DNA of 64,000 nt from Ramlibacter algicola (GCF_016641735.1 NZ_JAEDAO010000001.1:434001-498000); one strand, 5' to 3'. Shown: positions 1 to 9,080, numbered from the stretch's first letter. Program-made: numbers and translations. Notes: generated by a model not told the origin, from the letters alone.

Positions 1-418
1 CGTCGGGCACCTGGCGAAAGCGCACGAAGGCCTTCATCTTGTGCATGTCGCGCCGCACGGCCTGCGCCATCTGCTGCGCCAGCTGCATGTCGGCGTCCAG
101 CGGGTCGTTGCGCAGCGACGGCTCGTAGACCAGGCGCCACAGCAGCCGGTACAGCAGGGCGAAGCGCTGCGGGTCGTGGTGCAGCACGACCACTTCACAC
201 AGGCGCAGGAACGAGGCCGGCACGATGGCCGCGGCGGCGCGCGGCATGTTGGCGTCGACGCGCGAGGCGTCGCCACCGGGCTGCGCGAACAGGTCGGGGT
301 TGTTCGCGCTATCCGTTTCCCACTCGACCTCGTCCGGCGGCACCTGGCGCGCCAACAGCTCGCGGGCTTCGTTGCGGAAGCCGGTCAGGTCGATTTCAGA
401 GGACAGACGCGCGTGCAT
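1..418 (-). CDS. UdgX-associated DUF4130 protein, N-terminal part (cut by window edge)
   Basis: The first 139 codons of a gene whose 3' end lies beyond base 1. The protein starts MHARLSSEIDLTGFRNEARE and continues through a segment typical of the DUF4130 domain, including LRLCEVVVLHHDPQRF and a helical stretch ending in RRDMHKMKAFVRFRQVPD. In related genomes this domain is encoded next to a radical SAM protein, often fused to a UdgX-type uracil-DNA-binding domain, as part of a DNA repair or modification pair. It begins 15 bp after the radical SAM gene on the same strand, so the two are probably co-transcribed. Whether a UdgX domain follows cannot be seen here. The family assignment rests on sequence feel plus context. 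Confidence 0.72.
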   Translation of the reverse strand, partial: MHARLSSEIDLTGFRNEARELLARQVPPDEVEWETDSANNPDLFAQPGGDASRVDANMPRAAAAIVPASFLRLCEVVVLHHDPQRFALLYRLLWRLVYEPSLRNDPLDADMQLAQQMAQAVRRDMHKMKAFVRFRQVPD

Positions 419-433
419 GGCCGGCCTCGTGCA

Positions 434-1690
434 TCAGAACAGCACGCCTTGCTCGGCGCGCGCCGGCGGCTGCACCGCGCGCCGCGTGGCTTCGGCCCGC
501 GGCCGGTGGTCCGCCAGTTCGACGAAGGGCAGCACCTTGCGCACGGGCACGTGCAGCCGCTTGAGATCGTCGGTGCGAAGACGGCGCACGCGCCGCGCCT
601 GCAGCACGCGGTCGACGGCCTTCACGCCCAGGCCCGGCACGCGCAGCAACTGTTCCTTGGGCGCGCGATTCACGTCGACCGGGAAGCGCTCCGGATTCGC
701 CAGCGCCCACGCCAGCTTGGGATCGACGTCGAGATCGAGCATGCCCTTCTGCGGCGTGATCTCGGCCGCTTCGAAGCCGTAGAACCGCATCAGCCAGTCG
801 GCCTGGTACAGCCGGTGCTCGCGCACCAGCGGCGGCGCTTTCAGCGGCAGCGCCGGCGCCGCATGCGGAATAGGGCTGAACGCCGAGTAGTAGACGCGCT
901 TCAAGTTGTACGAGCCGTACAGCTGCGCGCTGGTCGACAGGATGGTGGCGTCATCGGTGGCGTCGGCGCCGACGATCATCTGGGTGCTCTGGCCGGCGGC
1001 GGCGAAGTGCGGCGCGGGCGTGCGCTTCGTGGCGCCGGGCACGAAGGTCAACGGCTTGGCCTCGACCTCGCGCTTGGCCTCCTTCGCGTCGTCGATGTGC
1101 ACGCGCAGCCGCGCCATCGAGCGCTTGATCGCACCGACGTCCTTCTCGGGTGCCAGCGACTGCAGGCTCGCGATGGTGGGCAGCTCGATGTTGATCGACA
1201 GCCGGTCCGCGTACAGGCCGGCACGCGCGAGCAGTTCGGGCGCCGCTTCCGGAATCGTCTTGAGGTGGATGTAGCCTCGGAAGTCGTGCTCCTCCCTCAG
1301 CTTGCGCGCGACCTCGACGACCTGCTCCATCGTGTAGTCGGCGCTGCGGATGATGCCGCTGGACAGGAACAGCCCTTCGATGCAGTTGCGGCGGTAGAAG
1401 TCCAGCGTGAGGTGCACCACCTCATCGACCGTGAACCGCGCGCGCTGGACGTTGCTGCTGGCGCGGTTGACGCAGTACAGGCAGTCGTACTGGCACCAGT
1501 TGGTCAGCAGGATCTTCAGCAGCGAGATGCAACGGCCGTCCGGCGCATAGCTGTGGCAGATGCCGGTGCCGTCGTTCGAGCCCACGCCGCGGCCGTCGAG
1601 CGAGTCACGCGCGCGCCCGCCGCTGGACGCGCACGACGCGTCGTACTTGGCGGCGTCCGCGAGGATGGCGAGCTTGGCGTTGAGGTTCAC
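434..1690 (-). CDS. Putative DNA modification/repair radical SAM protein
   Basis: A 418-residue radical SAM protein of the type paired with UdgX/DUF4130 proteins. Three cysteines in the arrangement CQYDCLYC (C66, C70, C73) should hold the 4Fe-4S cluster that cleaves S-adenosylmethionine. The N-terminus, LAILADAAKYDASC, and the GTGICHSY segment are characteristic of this subfamily. Near the C-terminus LLRVPGLGVKAVDRVL is a helix-hairpin-helix typical of non-specific DNA binding, which supports a DNA substrate. I start at the GTG at 1690 because family members begin just before this segment; an ATG about 40 codons upstream would add an arginine-rich tail. The reaction catalysed is unknown. It follows ybhN by 113 bp. 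Confidence 0.85.
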   Translation of the reverse strand: MNLNAKLAILADAAKYDASCASSGGRARDSLDGRGVGSNDGTGICHSYAPDGRCISLLKILLTNWCQYDCLYCVNRASSNVQRARFTVDEVVHLTLDFYRRNCIEGLFLSSGIIRSADYTMEQVVEVARKLREEHDFRGYIHLKTIPEAAPELLARAGLYADRLSINIELPTIASLQSLAPEKDVGAIKRSMARLRVHIDDAKEAKREVEAKPLTFVPGATKRTPAPHFAAAGQSTQMIVGADATDDATILSTSAQLYGSYNLKRVYYSAFSPIPHAAPALPLKAPPLVREHRLYQADWLMRFYGFEAAEITPQKGMLDLDVDPKLAWALANPERFPVDVNRAPKEQLLRVPGLGVKAVDRVLQARRVRRLRTDDLKRLHVPVRKVLPFVELADHRPRAEATRRAVQPPARAEQGVLF

Positions 1691-1803
1691 TGGATGATCG
1701 TACAGTGCTCGGCAGCGGGCCGCCCTGCGCCTCGCTTCGGCGGGATGTCCCCATCGGGAATCCGTGAACGAAGTCGCAGGCGGCGGGGCCATCGTGGTGT
1801 CCC

Positions 1804-2880
1804 TCAGGCAGGGGCGATGTGCGCCCGTTTTCGCAGCCGGCGGGCCTTCAGCTCCATGCCCAGGTACATCAGGCCGGCGATCGCGAGCGGAAGGATGTAG
1901 TACAGGGCGCGGTAGCCGAGCAGCGCGGCGAGCAGCTCCTCTTCGGCGATGCGGTGGCTCAGGAGCGCGATGAACACCGCCTCGAACACGCCCAGGCCCG
2001 CCGGCACGTGCAGCACCACGCCGGCGATCGCGCCGATCAGCAGCACGGTGAGCACGTCGACGTACGGCAGTTTCTGCTGCAGCAGCACCCAGATGATTGC
2101 CGCCATCAGCGACCAGTTGAGCGCGGAGATCGCCATCTGGAGCATCGCCATCTTCGGCGGCGGCAGGTACAGCTCGTGGCCGCGCCAGTTCCAGGTGTGG
2201 TCGCCCATGCGCCAGCAAGCGATGAGGTACGCAGCGGAGATGGCCACCAGCGCGGCACCGATCCACTGCAGGCCGTGGTTGCCCATGTGCCACGACGGCG
2301 GCAGCGGCAGCGGATGCAGGATGAACAACATGCCGGCCAGCAGCTTGTAGCCCAGCCAGTTGGTCAGCATGCTCATGGTGACGATGCGCGTGATCACGCC
2401 CATCTTCAGCCCCAGCCGCGAGTACAGGCGGTAGCGGAAGCCGACGCCGCCCACCAGCGAGCCGATGCACAGGTTGAACGTGTAGCTGATGAACGTGACC
2501 GCCATCACGATCGGCGTCTTCAGCGTGTGCCTGGTGTAGCGCCGCCCGATCAGGTCGAACGTCGCGTACAGCGCGTGGCTGGCCACCGCCAGGCCCAGTG
2601 CGGCGCCCAGCGCCAGCATCGGCAGGTCGGTGAGCGATTGCCAGACCAGGCCCCACTTGATGTGGCGGGCGTACTGGAACAGCAGCACGCCGACGGCGGC
2701 GAAGAACAGCACCGACAGCGGCTTCTTCCACCGCGACCACCAGCCGTGCCTGGCCGGCGGGGCCGGCGGTGCATCGTCAGGGCCGAGCGGCTGCGAGAGG
2801 CTGTCCGCGTCACGCAGCTCGCCGATCGAGCTGTCGTTGGCCGCGTCCAGCAGCGAGCGGGGCAGGCGATCGCGTCTCAT
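1804..2880 (-). CDS. ybhN: YbhN-family inner-membrane protein (lysylphosphatidylglycerol synthase TM domain)
   Basis: A 358-residue polytopic membrane protein of the UPF0104/YbhN group, related to the flippase-like membrane domain of lysylphosphatidylglycerol synthases. After a cytoplasmic N-terminus of about 50 residues there are roughly eight hydrophobic segments, starting with PLSVLFFAAVGVLLF. Conserved family features are the glycine-rich loop GSLVGGVGFRYRLY and the segment HVPAGLGVFEAVFIALL. Its start overlaps the clsB stop by 4 bp (ATGA), so translation is probably coupled. The order ybhP-clsB-ybhN is the same as in E. coli, pointing to a joint role in envelope phospholipid metabolism. 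The transported substrate is not established. Confidence 0.87.
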   Translation of the reverse strand: MRRDRLPRSLLDAANDSSIGELRDADSLSQPLGPDDAPPAPPARHGWWSRWKKPLSVLFFAAVGVLLFQYARHIKWGLVWQSLTDLPMLALGAALGLAVASHALYATFDLIGRRYTRHTLKTPIVMAVTFISYTFNLCIGSLVGGVGFRYRLYSRLGLKMGVITRIVTMSMLTNWLGYKLLAGMLFILHPLPLPPSWHMGNHGLQWIGAALVAISAAYLIACWRMGDHTWNWRGHELYLPPPKMAMLQMAISALNWSLMAAIIWVLLQQKLPYVDVLTVLLIGAIAGVVLHVPAGLGVFEAVFIALLSHRIAEEELLAALLGYRALYYILPLAIAGLMYLGMELKARRLRKRAHIAPA

Positions 2881-4109
2881 CGTCCCGCCTCGTGCGCCAG
2901 GTGTTGGGCCATCGCCGCTTCAAGGCGCGGACGATGGCGGGGCAACCAGGTCGTGAGCATCGGATAGAGCCGGACCAGGTGGAACGCCACGAAGCTTCGC
3001 ACCAGGTTCAGCACCCCCCCTTCGCGCTCGACCTCCTCGAAGGTGATCTGCTTGCAATGGTTCTGCACCAGCCAGTCCAGCCGCTCGTGCAGGTGCTCGT
3101 TGAAGCCGCGGTCGCGGATGATGACGTTGGCTTCCAGGTTCAGCGACAGCGACAGCGGGTCGAGGTTGCTCGAGCCCACGGTCGACCACTCGCCGTCGAC
3201 CAGCGCGACCTTGCCGTGCAACGGCCGCTCGCAATACTCGTAGATGCGCACGCCGGCCTTGGCCAGGTGGCTGTACAGCGCACTGGCGCCGACCTTCACG
3301 ATCGCCATGTCGGGCATGCCTTGCAGGATCAGCCGCACGTCGACGCCGCGGCGCGCCGCGCGGCGCAGGTCGCGGATCAGGCGGTAGCCAGGGAAGAAGT
3401 AGGCGTTGGCGATCACGATGCGCTCGCGCGCGCTGCGGATCGCGACGCGGTACTGGCGTTCGATGTCGGTGGTGTGGAAGCTGTTGTCGCGCGACACCAG
3501 CAGCGCGCGCGCCGTGCCGACCTTCGGCAGGTCTTCGGGCTTGTGGCGCAACTTGCGCCGCCAGCGCCACAGCCGGCGCAGCGCGTGGTTGTGCCGCGAC
3601 CCCGCATCGAGGTTGGCATGTGCGAACCGATGCACCTCGGCCACGATCGGGCCACGCATCTCGACCGAGTAGTCCTGCTTGGCCTCGGGGCCGAAGTCGC
3701 CCAGGTGGTCGGCCGAGTAGTTGATGCCGCCGATGAAGGCGACCTCGCCATCGACCACCACGATCTTGCGGTGCATGCGGCGCAGCATGTTCGGGCGCCA
3801 GCCGAACGGCCGCGGTCCCGGGTCGAACACGTGCACACGCGCGCCGGCCTCGACGAGCGCGGCGATGAATCGCGGAGACAGGTCGGGCGAGCCCCAGCCG
3901 TCGATGGTCAGGTCGACCTGCACGCCGCGGCGCGCTGCGTTGACCAGGTGCTCCTGCAGCGCGAGCCCCACCTTGTCCTCGAACAGGATGAAGGTCTCGA
4001 TCACGACCTCGCGCTGCGCCTGGTCGATGCGCTCGAACACGCGCGGGTAGAACTGCTCGCCGTTCTCGAGCAGGGTGAAGTCGTTGCCGTCGGTCCAGCG
4101 CGCCGCCAT
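2877..4109 (-). CDS. clsB: Cardiolipin synthase ClsB
   Basis: A 410-residue phospholipase D superfamily enzyme expected to make cardiolipin at the inner membrane by transesterification of phosphatidylglycerol. Two HKD motifs are intact: HRKIVVVD (H113, K115, D120), followed by the GGIN element, and HGKVALVD (H298, K300, D305), followed by GSSNLDPLS. There is no N-terminal transmembrane pair, which is typical of ClsB and unlike ClsA. It starts 12 bp after the ybhP stop and overlaps ybhN by 4 bp, so the three genes form an operon. The length matches the family. Confidence 0.92.
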   Translation of the reverse strand: MAARWTDGNDFTLLENGEQFYPRVFERIDQAQREVVIETFILFEDKVGLALQEHLVNAARRGVQVDLTIDGWGSPDLSPRFIAALVEAGARVHVFDPGPRPFGWRPNMLRRMHRKIVVVDGEVAFIGGINYSADHLGDFGPEAKQDYSVEMRGPIVAEVHRFAHANLDAGSRHNHALRRLWRWRRKLRHKPEDLPKVGTARALLVSRDNSFHTTDIERQYRVAIRSARERIVIANAYFFPGYRLIRDLRRAARRGVDVRLILQGMPDMAIVKVGASALYSHLAKAGVRIYEYCERPLHGKVALVDGEWSTVGSSNLDPLSLSLNLEANVIIRDRGFNEHLHERLDWLVQNHCKQITFEEVEREGGVLNLVRSFVAFHLVRLYPMLTTWLPRHRPRLEAAMAQHLAHEAGR

Positions 4110-4121
4110 GGGTCAGCCGTT

Positions 4122-4901
4122 TCAGAGATGGATCTCGGCCACCAGCGGAGCATGGTCCGACAGGTGCGACCAGGGGCGCCGCGGCAGCACGACCGGCAGG
4201 TGCACCGACGCGTTGCGCACGTAGATGCGGTCCAGGCACAGGAGGGGAAAGCGCGACGGGAAGGTCTTGGCCGACTCCCCGTACGCCTGCTGGAAGACTT
4301 CGCGCAGCCCGATCTCGCGCTCGAGGATCGCGTTGGCCTTGCGGCGCCAGTCGTTGAAATCGCCGGCGACGATCAGCGGTGCGTTGTCGGGCACCTCGCT
4401 GCGCACCAGCTCGCACATCAGGTCCAGCTGCTGGACCCGGTGCGATTCCGACAGGCCCAGGTGCACGCAGATGGTGTGCACGTCGTGCGGCAGGCTGGGC
4501 GCGCGCAGCACCGCGTGCAGCAGGCCGCGTTTCTCGGGGCCGGGCAGCGAGACGTCGTGGTTCTGGAAATGCACGATAGGGAACTTGGACATCACGGCAT
4601 TGCCGTGGTCGCCCTTCGGATACACGACATTGCGGCCGTACGCGTACTGCGGCCAGATGCTGTCCGCCAGGAATTCGTACTGCGGCGCGTCGGGCCACTC
4701 TTCCCACTTCTTGCCGTGCTCTTCGTGGGTCCCCAGCACTTCCTGCAGGAACACCACGTCGGCGCCGACCTTGCGCACGGCATCGCGCAGCTCGGGCAGG
4801 ATGAACCTGCGGTTGAAGCTGGTGAAGCCCTTGTGCGTGTTGACCGTCATCACGGTGAGCGGGGCGGCAGTGGCCGAGGTCGTCTCTGGCATTCCCGTCA
4901 T
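4122..4901 (-). CDS. ybhP: Endonuclease/exonuclease/phosphatase family protein (YbhP)
   Basis: A 259-residue protein of the EEP fold. The signature elements are in order: VMTVNTHKG near residue 18, FLQEV near 51 (metal-binding Glu), a histidine in CVHLGLSES near 148, GDFNDW near 181 (catalytic Asp and Asn), and [10 protein letters not shown] at the C-terminus (catalytic Asp-His pair). No signal peptide is visible, so it is probably cytoplasmic. The substrate is unknown; EEP enzymes cleave phosphodiesters in nucleic acids or lipids, and the link with clsB suggests a phospholipid-related role. I start at the ATG at 4901; an internal ATG three codons later is equally possible. First gene of the ybhP-clsB-ybhN operon. 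Confidence 0.88.
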   Translation of the reverse strand: MTGMPETTSATAAPLTVMTVNTHKGFTSFNRRFILPELRDAVRKVGADVVFLQEVLGTHEEHGKKWEEWPDAPQYEFLADSIWPQYAYGRNVVYPKGDHGNAVMSKFPIVHFQNHDVSLPGPEKRGLLHAVLRAPSLPHDVHTICVHLGLSESHRVQQLDLMCELVRSEVPDNAPLIVAGDFNDWRRKANAILEREIGLREVFQQAYGESAKTFPSRFPLLCLDRIYVRNASVHLPVVLPRRPWSHLSDHAPLVAEIHL

Positions 4902-5041
4902 GGCTGGTGAGAGCCTTCCGTTGTACGGATGCGCTCTGCCGCAAGCTGTAGGACGCAAGGCAGGGACGCTGTCGCACCTGCTGGCAACCTGCGTGCGACC
5001 CGCACGCACGGCACTGCAAGCCCGCGCACCCCGCCCCAATG

Positions 5042-5071
5042 AAAAGGGCCTGCGTGTCGCCACGCAGGCCC
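5042..5071 (-). terminator. Intrinsic terminator of the Spy-like gene
   Basis: A perfect 11-bp stem, GGGCCTGCGTG and its complement, closes a 4-base loop (5057-5060). Read on the minus strand the stem is followed by TTTT, the expected U-tract. It lies 39 bp beyond the stop of the minus-strand Spy-like gene and separates it from ybhP. Confidence 0.85.
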
Positions 5072-5109
5072 GGTCTTGCCCTCCCGGCGCAAGCCGGGGC
5101 ACGGCAGGG

Positions 5110-5610
5110 TCAGGAGCGGCCGTGGTGGCCGTGCATGCCGCGGTGGCCGCGCTGGAACATGCGCGAGCTCTCGGCGTCGAAGGTCTTCTTCTGCTCCGGC
5201 GTCAGCTGGGCATAGAGGGTCTTCGTGGCTTCGGCGCGCTGGTCCATCTCCGCGTTGCGGCGGTCGCGCATGGCGCGCATCTGGTCGATGCGTTCCGGCG
5301 TCGTCATCGCCTTGAACGCGGCGCGATCGGGGCGCTGCGGCGCGTTGGCCGGCGGCTGCATGGCGGCAACGAACTGCGACCACGCGTACTCCTGCCCCTG
5401 GCTCAGCTGGAGCTTGGCATGGAGGTCGGCCAGGCGCTTGTTGACGCGCTCGGCGCGCTTGGCCGGATCGAACTTGTGCGCCTTCGGGGCGGACGCGGCC
5501 GGGCCGGCTTGCGCGGCTTGCGGCGCCGGTTGTTGCGCCTGGGCGGAAGCGAGTCCCACGCCTGCGAGCAGAGCGAGGGTGACGAAGTGCTTGCGAAGCG
5601 GGAAATGCAT
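5110..5610 (-). CDS. Spy/CpxP-like periplasmic LTXXQ-motif protein
   Basis: A 166-residue exported protein. Residues 1-25 form a signal peptide (basic start, [14 protein letters not shown], cleavage after AQA). A Pro/Ala/Gln-rich linker leads to a helical domain with two LTxxQ-like features: the helix [15 protein letters not shown] and the motif [12 protein letters not shown] near residue 139. Spy and CpxP proteins are periplasmic chaperones or stress sensors that dimerise as helical cradles. The C-terminus is rich in His, Gly and Arg ([11 protein letters not shown]), suggesting metal binding. It is a single-gene unit with its own terminator, divergent from the next gene over a 189-bp gap. 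Confidence 0.8.
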   Translation of the reverse strand: MHFPLRKHFVTLALLAGVGLASAQAQQPAPQAAQAGPAASAPKAHKFDPAKRAERVNKRLADLHAKLQLSQGQEYAWSQFVAAMQPPANAPQRPDRAAFKAMTTPERIDQMRAMRDRRNAEMDQRAEATKTLYAQLTPEQKKTFDAESSRMFQRGHRGMHGHHGRS

Positions 5611-5799
5611 GGTGCTTGTCCTTTCGGGGTTCCCGGCAGGAAACCTGCCAAGGTGGATGGACTGTGGAATCGAAGTGTCAATCGCCCACTGCCCCACGGT
5701 CACGCCCGTGTAAAGACGTGCTTCGGCCAGTCACTTCCTACAGCAACACCGCATCCACAGCGACATGGCGGCCCGCGGCTGAGAATGCAGGATGTGCCC

Positions 5800-6183
5800 A
5801 TGTCCAGCCAGCCGTGCCTGCTCACTCGCCTCGCGCTTGCCGCGGCGGCGGCGGCGTGGGCGTTCGGCGCGGTGGGCCAAACCCAGCCGGAATCGGACGC
5901 GCCGCCGTCGGTGCCCGGCCAGGTCTTGAGCGACGCCGAGCCGCTGCCGGCCGAGCACCGCGACAGCCAAGGTGCGGTGGTGATCGACGGCGCGCCCGTG
6001 CGCGCGCAGCAGAACCAGCCCAAATCGCAACCGGTGGACCCGTCGCGCATCGGCCGCAATGCGTCGTCGCTGGTCGAGCGCACGCGCAGCTGGGACGACG
6101 TGCTGGACGCCGACGCGCAGAAGGACGTGCCGTCCGGCGAAGCGTCAGGCGCCGGGCCGGACGATGCCAAGGATTCGCCATGA
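5800..6183 (+). CDS. Hypothetical exported protein
   Basis: A 127-residue protein that I do not recognise. It has a likely signal peptide (LLTRLALAAAAAAWAFGAVG), then a hydrophilic region rich in Pro, Gln, Asp and Ser with no membrane segment. An alternative ATG five codons upstream (5785) would give MQDVPMSS; I chose the ATG that places the basic residue close to the hydrophobic core. The stop overlaps the next start by 4 bp, so the two small genes form an operon. Function unknown. Confidence 0.6.
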   Translation: MSSQPCLLTRLALAAAAAAWAFGAVGQTQPESDAPPSVPGQVLSDAEPLPAEHRDSQGAVVIDGAPVRAQQNQPKSQPVDPSRIGRNASSLVERTRSWDDVLDADAQKDVPSGEASGAGPDDAKDSP

Positions 6184-6419
6184 ACGCCCTCCAACGCCTC
6201 AAGCAGTACGACGAGCAGCGGCCCAGCCTGCCCGGCGAACACTGGATCACGCTGGCCGCTGGCGTCGGCGTGTGGCTCGCGTCGCGGGTCCACCCGTCGC
6301 CGCTGGTGCGCACCGCAGGACTCGCGGCCGGCACGGCGCTGGTGGGCCGTGCGGCGAGCGGGCGCGATGGCGTCGCGAAGCTGGCGCGGTGGTTGCCGGT
6401 GGGACGGCGGTTGCGCTGA
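6180..6419 (+). CDS. Small hypothetical membrane protein
   Basis: A 79-residue protein with an ATGA start overlapping the previous stop. The N-terminal 20 residues are polar. Two hydrophobic stretches follow, WITLAAGVGVWLAS and VRTAGLAAGTALVGRAA, the second weakly hydrophobic. The C-terminus is basic (RWLPVGRRLR), suggesting a cytoplasmic tail. No known domain is visible. Small two-gene units like this are common in Burkholderiales. The first family-A repeat follows directly. Confidence 0.6.
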   Translation: MNALQRLKQYDEQRPSLPGEHWITLAAGVGVWLASRVHPSPLVRTAGLAAGTALVGRAASGRDGVAKLARWLPVGRRLR

Positions 6420-6421
6420 TT

Positions 6422-6513
6422 CGTCATTCCCGCGAAGGCGGGAATGCATCGCTTCCGTCTTTGCAAGCTTCCGAATGAAAGCGATGGGTCCCCGCCTGCG
6501 CGGGGACGACAGG
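6422..6513. repeat. Dispersed palindromic repeat, family A, copy 1
   Basis: Two hairpins about 45 bp apart. The first has stem ATTCCCGC around a short loop (6426-6444); the second has stem GTCCCCGC with GCGGGGAC (6488-6507). The core ATTCCCGCGAAGGCGGGAAT is shared with copies at 8984, 30674 and 54659. It fills the gap between two converging genes. Confidence 0.85.
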
Positions 6514-6514
6514 G

Positions 6515-7627
6515 TTACTTCGTCTGCCCCAGCGCCGGATAGTCCGTGTACCCCTTCGCGCCGCCGCCGTAGAACGTCATCTTGTCCGGCGCGTTCAGCG
6601 GTGCATCGGTGCGCAGGCGCTCGACGAGATCCGGGTTCGCGATGTACAGCTTGCCGAACGCGACGAGGTCGGCACCGTTTGCGACCGCCTTCTCCGCGCT
6701 CGCCTTGTCGTAGCCGTTGTTCACCATCCAGGCCCCGCGGCCACCGGCGTCGCGGTACGCGCGCTTGAGTGCGTCGTAGTCGAAGGGCCGATCGGGCAGT
6801 TCGCGCGCGCCACCGGTCGCGCCTTCGATGATGTGGATGTACGCGAGCCCCAGCGGCGCGAGCTGGCGCACGACGTACTCGAACAGCGGCTGCGGGTCCG
6901 GATCGTGCACGTCGTTCGCGGGCGTGACCGGCGACAGGCGGATGCCGACCAGGCCGGCGCCGACCTCGTCGCAGATCGCGCGCATCACTTCCAGCAGCAG
7001 CCGCGCGCGGTTCTCGATCGAGCCGCCGTAGTCGTCGGTGCGGTGGTTGGAGCCGCGCTTGAGGAACTGGTCCAGCAGGTAGCCGTTGGCGCCGTGGATC
7101 TCGACGCCGTCGAAGTGCGCGGTGCTCACCGCGTGCCGCGCCGCGTGGCGGAAGTCGTGCACGATGCCGGGCAGCTCCTCGAGGCGCAGGGCACGCGGCT
7201 CGGACGTTTCGGCAAAGCGGCCGCCCTGGTCGTCGATCAGGTACGTCTTGGTCTTGGCCGTGATGGCCGATGGCGCGACCGGCGCCTGGCCCTCCGGCTG
7301 CAGGCTGGTGTGCGACACGCGGCCCACGTGCCACAACTGCGTGACGATGCGCCCGCCCTTGGCGTGCACGGCGCTGGTGACGCGCTTCCAGCCATCGAGC
7401 TGCTCGGTGCCATACAGCCCCGGCACGTCCGCATAGCCCTGTCCCTGGTGGCTGATCGCCGTCGCTTCGGTGATCAGCAGGCCGGCACTGGCGCGCTGCG
7501 CGTAGTACTCGGCCATCAGGGGCGTCGGGACGGCGTTGGGCGCGCGGTTGCGCGTGAGCGGCGCCATGACGATGCGGTTGCGCAGCTGCAGGCGGCCGGC
7601 CTGCACGGGATCGAAGAGGCTGGGCAT
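6515..7627 (-). CDS. nemA: Alkene reductase, Old Yellow Enzyme family
   Basis: A 370-residue FMN-dependent ene-reductase (OYE/NemA type), cytoplasmic, reducing activated double bonds or nitro compounds with NADPH. It opens with LFDPVQAGRLQLRNRIVMAP, the OYE TIM-barrel first strand. GVEIHGANGYLLDQFL holds the FMN-contacting region, followed by TDDYGGSIENRARLLLE, a strong family signature. The late barrel segment DLVAFGKLYIANPDLVERL binds the FMN phosphate. I start at the ATG at 7627, which fits the family length; upstream in-frame codons are arginine-rich and not family-like. It converges on repeat A1 and diverges from the MFS gene over 149 bp. Confidence 0.9.
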   Translation of the reverse strand: MPSLFDPVQAGRLQLRNRIVMAPLTRNRAPNAVPTPLMAEYYAQRASAGLLITEATAISHQGQGYADVPGLYGTEQLDGWKRVTSAVHAKGGRIVTQLWHVGRVSHTSLQPEGQAPVAPSAITAKTKTYLIDDQGGRFAETSEPRALRLEELPGIVHDFRHAARHAVSTAHFDGVEIHGANGYLLDQFLKRGSNHRTDDYGGSIENRARLLLEVMRAICDEVGAGLVGIRLSPVTPANDVHDPDPQPLFEYVVRQLAPLGLAYIHIIEGATGGARELPDRPFDYDALKRAYRDAGGRGAWMVNNGYDKASAEKAVANGADLVAFGKLYIANPDLVERLRTDAPLNAPDKMTFYGGGAKGYTDYPALGQTK

Positions 7628-7776
7628 CGGTTGGGGTGCTTCGGAAAAAAAACGAAGGGCGCAGCGTAGCGGCGAGTGCGCCTGCGCGGCGTCGGACGCC
7701 GCGGGAAACCCGTGGCGGCGCGGGACATCCCGGCCGGCCCGCCTCGCTCGACCTCGACGCAGGACAATGCGCCGCC

Positions 7777-8982
7777 ATGCACAGCAGCCAGGAGCGCCTG
7801 CCGCACTTCGCCCTCGCCGTGGCGCTCTCGCTGGGCGCGGCGGTGTCACTCGGGATCACGCGCTTCGCCTACGGCTTGCTGCTGCCGCCGATGCGCGCCG
7901 ATCTGCAGTGGTCGTACACGCTCGCCGGTGGCATGAACACCGCGAACGCGCTCGGCTACCTGATCGGCGCGCTGGTGACGCCGCGCTTGATGCAGCGCTG
8001 GGGCGCGGCGCGAGTCGGCCTGGCTGGCGCCGTGCTCGCGACCGTGTTCATGGGCTTGTCGGGGTTCTTCACCGATGCGACGGCGCTGCTGGTGCAACGC
8101 GTGCTCGCGGGGGTCGCGAGTGCCTTCCTCTTCATCGCCGGCGGGCTGCTGGCGGCGCGCCTGGGCGCGATGCAATCGTCACGCGCCGGACTGCTGCTGG
8201 GGATCTACTACGGCGGCACCGGGCTGGGCATCGCGCTGTCCGCGCTGTTGGTCCCTGCAGTGATCGACGCGGCGCACGCACGGCCGCATGCGTGGGCCTG
8301 GGCCTGGTGGGCACTCGCACTGTCGTGTGCGATCGCGACCGGCGTGCTGGCGTGGCCGCTGCGCGTGCTGCGTGAGGTGGGCGGCGCGGGGGCGGCGCAC
8401 ACGGCGGCATCGGGCATGCGCTTTCGTTGGACCGACTTCGCGCCGGGCCTCGCGGGCTACGCGATGTTCGGCGTCGGCTACATCGGCTACATGACCTTCG
8501 TCGTCGCGTTGCTGCGCGAGCAGCAGGTGCCCGCGACGCGCATCACCTTGTTCTATGCGTTGCTGGGGCTCGCGGTGATCGCGTCGTCGCGCCTGTGGGC
8601 CGGGCTGCTCGATCGCTTCCGCGAAGGACAGCCGCTCGCCATCCTCAACGTGCTGCTGGGCGTGGCCACGATGCTGCCGGCGCTCACCGCGTCCTGGCCG
8701 CTGGTGCTCGGCTCGGGCCTGCTGTTCGGCGCCGTGTTCCTGTCGGTGGTGGCTTCGACCACCGCGTTGGTGCGCCACAACCTGCCGGCGTCGCAGTGGG
8801 CCGCCGGCATCAGTGCGTTCACGATCGTGTTCGCCGCCGGCCAGATCGTCGGCCCGACCATCGTCGGCTGGATCGCCGACGGCTCAGGAGGATTGGGGCG
8901 CGGCCTGCTGGTGTCGGCAGGCGCGCTGTGGTTGGGTGCGGCACTGGCGTGGCGCCAGCGCGCGGTGCCGGGCAGGCCGTAA
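7777..8982 (+). CDS. MFS transporter, YbfB/YjiJ-like
   Basis: A 401-residue inner-membrane carrier with about twelve hydrophobic segments. The N-terminal segment SLGITRFAYGLLLPPMRADL, with a conserved RFxYGxLLP element, marks the YbfB/YjiJ branch of the major facilitator superfamily. A typical MFS loop (LMQRWGAARVG) follows helix 2, and a longer polar loop after helix 6 (LREVGGAGAAHTAAS) separates the two halves. The substrate is unknown. It is divergent from nemA, so the two may share control, and ends at repeat A2. Confidence 0.87.
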   Translation: MHSSQERLPHFALAVALSLGAAVSLGITRFAYGLLLPPMRADLQWSYTLAGGMNTANALGYLIGALVTPRLMQRWGAARVGLAGAVLATVFMGLSGFFTDATALLVQRVLAGVASAFLFIAGGLLAARLGAMQSSRAGLLLGIYYGGTGLGIALSALLVPAVIDAAHARPHAWAWAWWALALSCAIATGVLAWPLRVLREVGGAGAAHTAASGMRFRWTDFAPGLAGYAMFGVGYIGYMTFVVALLREQQVPATRITLFYALLGLAVIASSRLWAGLLDRFREGQPLAILNVLLGVATMLPALTASWPLVLGSGLLFGAVFLSVVASTTALVRHNLPASQWAAGISAFTIVFAAGQIVGPTIVGWIADGSGGLGRGLLVSAGALWLGAALAWRQRAVPGRP

Positions 8983-8983
8983 T

Positions 8984-9076
8984 CGCCATTCCCGCGAAGG
9001 CGGGAATCCATCGCTTCCTTCTTGACGAGCTTCCGAATGGAAGCGGTGGGTCCCCGCCTTCGCGGGGATGACGGAA
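8984..9076. repeat. Dispersed palindromic repeat, family A, copy 2
   Basis: Same two-hairpin layout as copy 1: ATTCCCGCGAAGGCGGGAAT at the left and GTCCCCGCCTTCGCGGGGAT at the right, joined by a 40-50 bp spacer that is itself similar to copy 1 (CATCGCTTCC... CTTCCGAATG). It lies between the converging MFS and GST genes. Confidence 0.85.
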
Positions 9077-9080
9077 CGCG

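Noticed and set aside
41..1900. A 619-codon plus-strand open frame opposite the radical SAM gene
   Set aside because: No recognisable motif and a mirror-type composition; the opposite strand holds conserved cysteine motifs.
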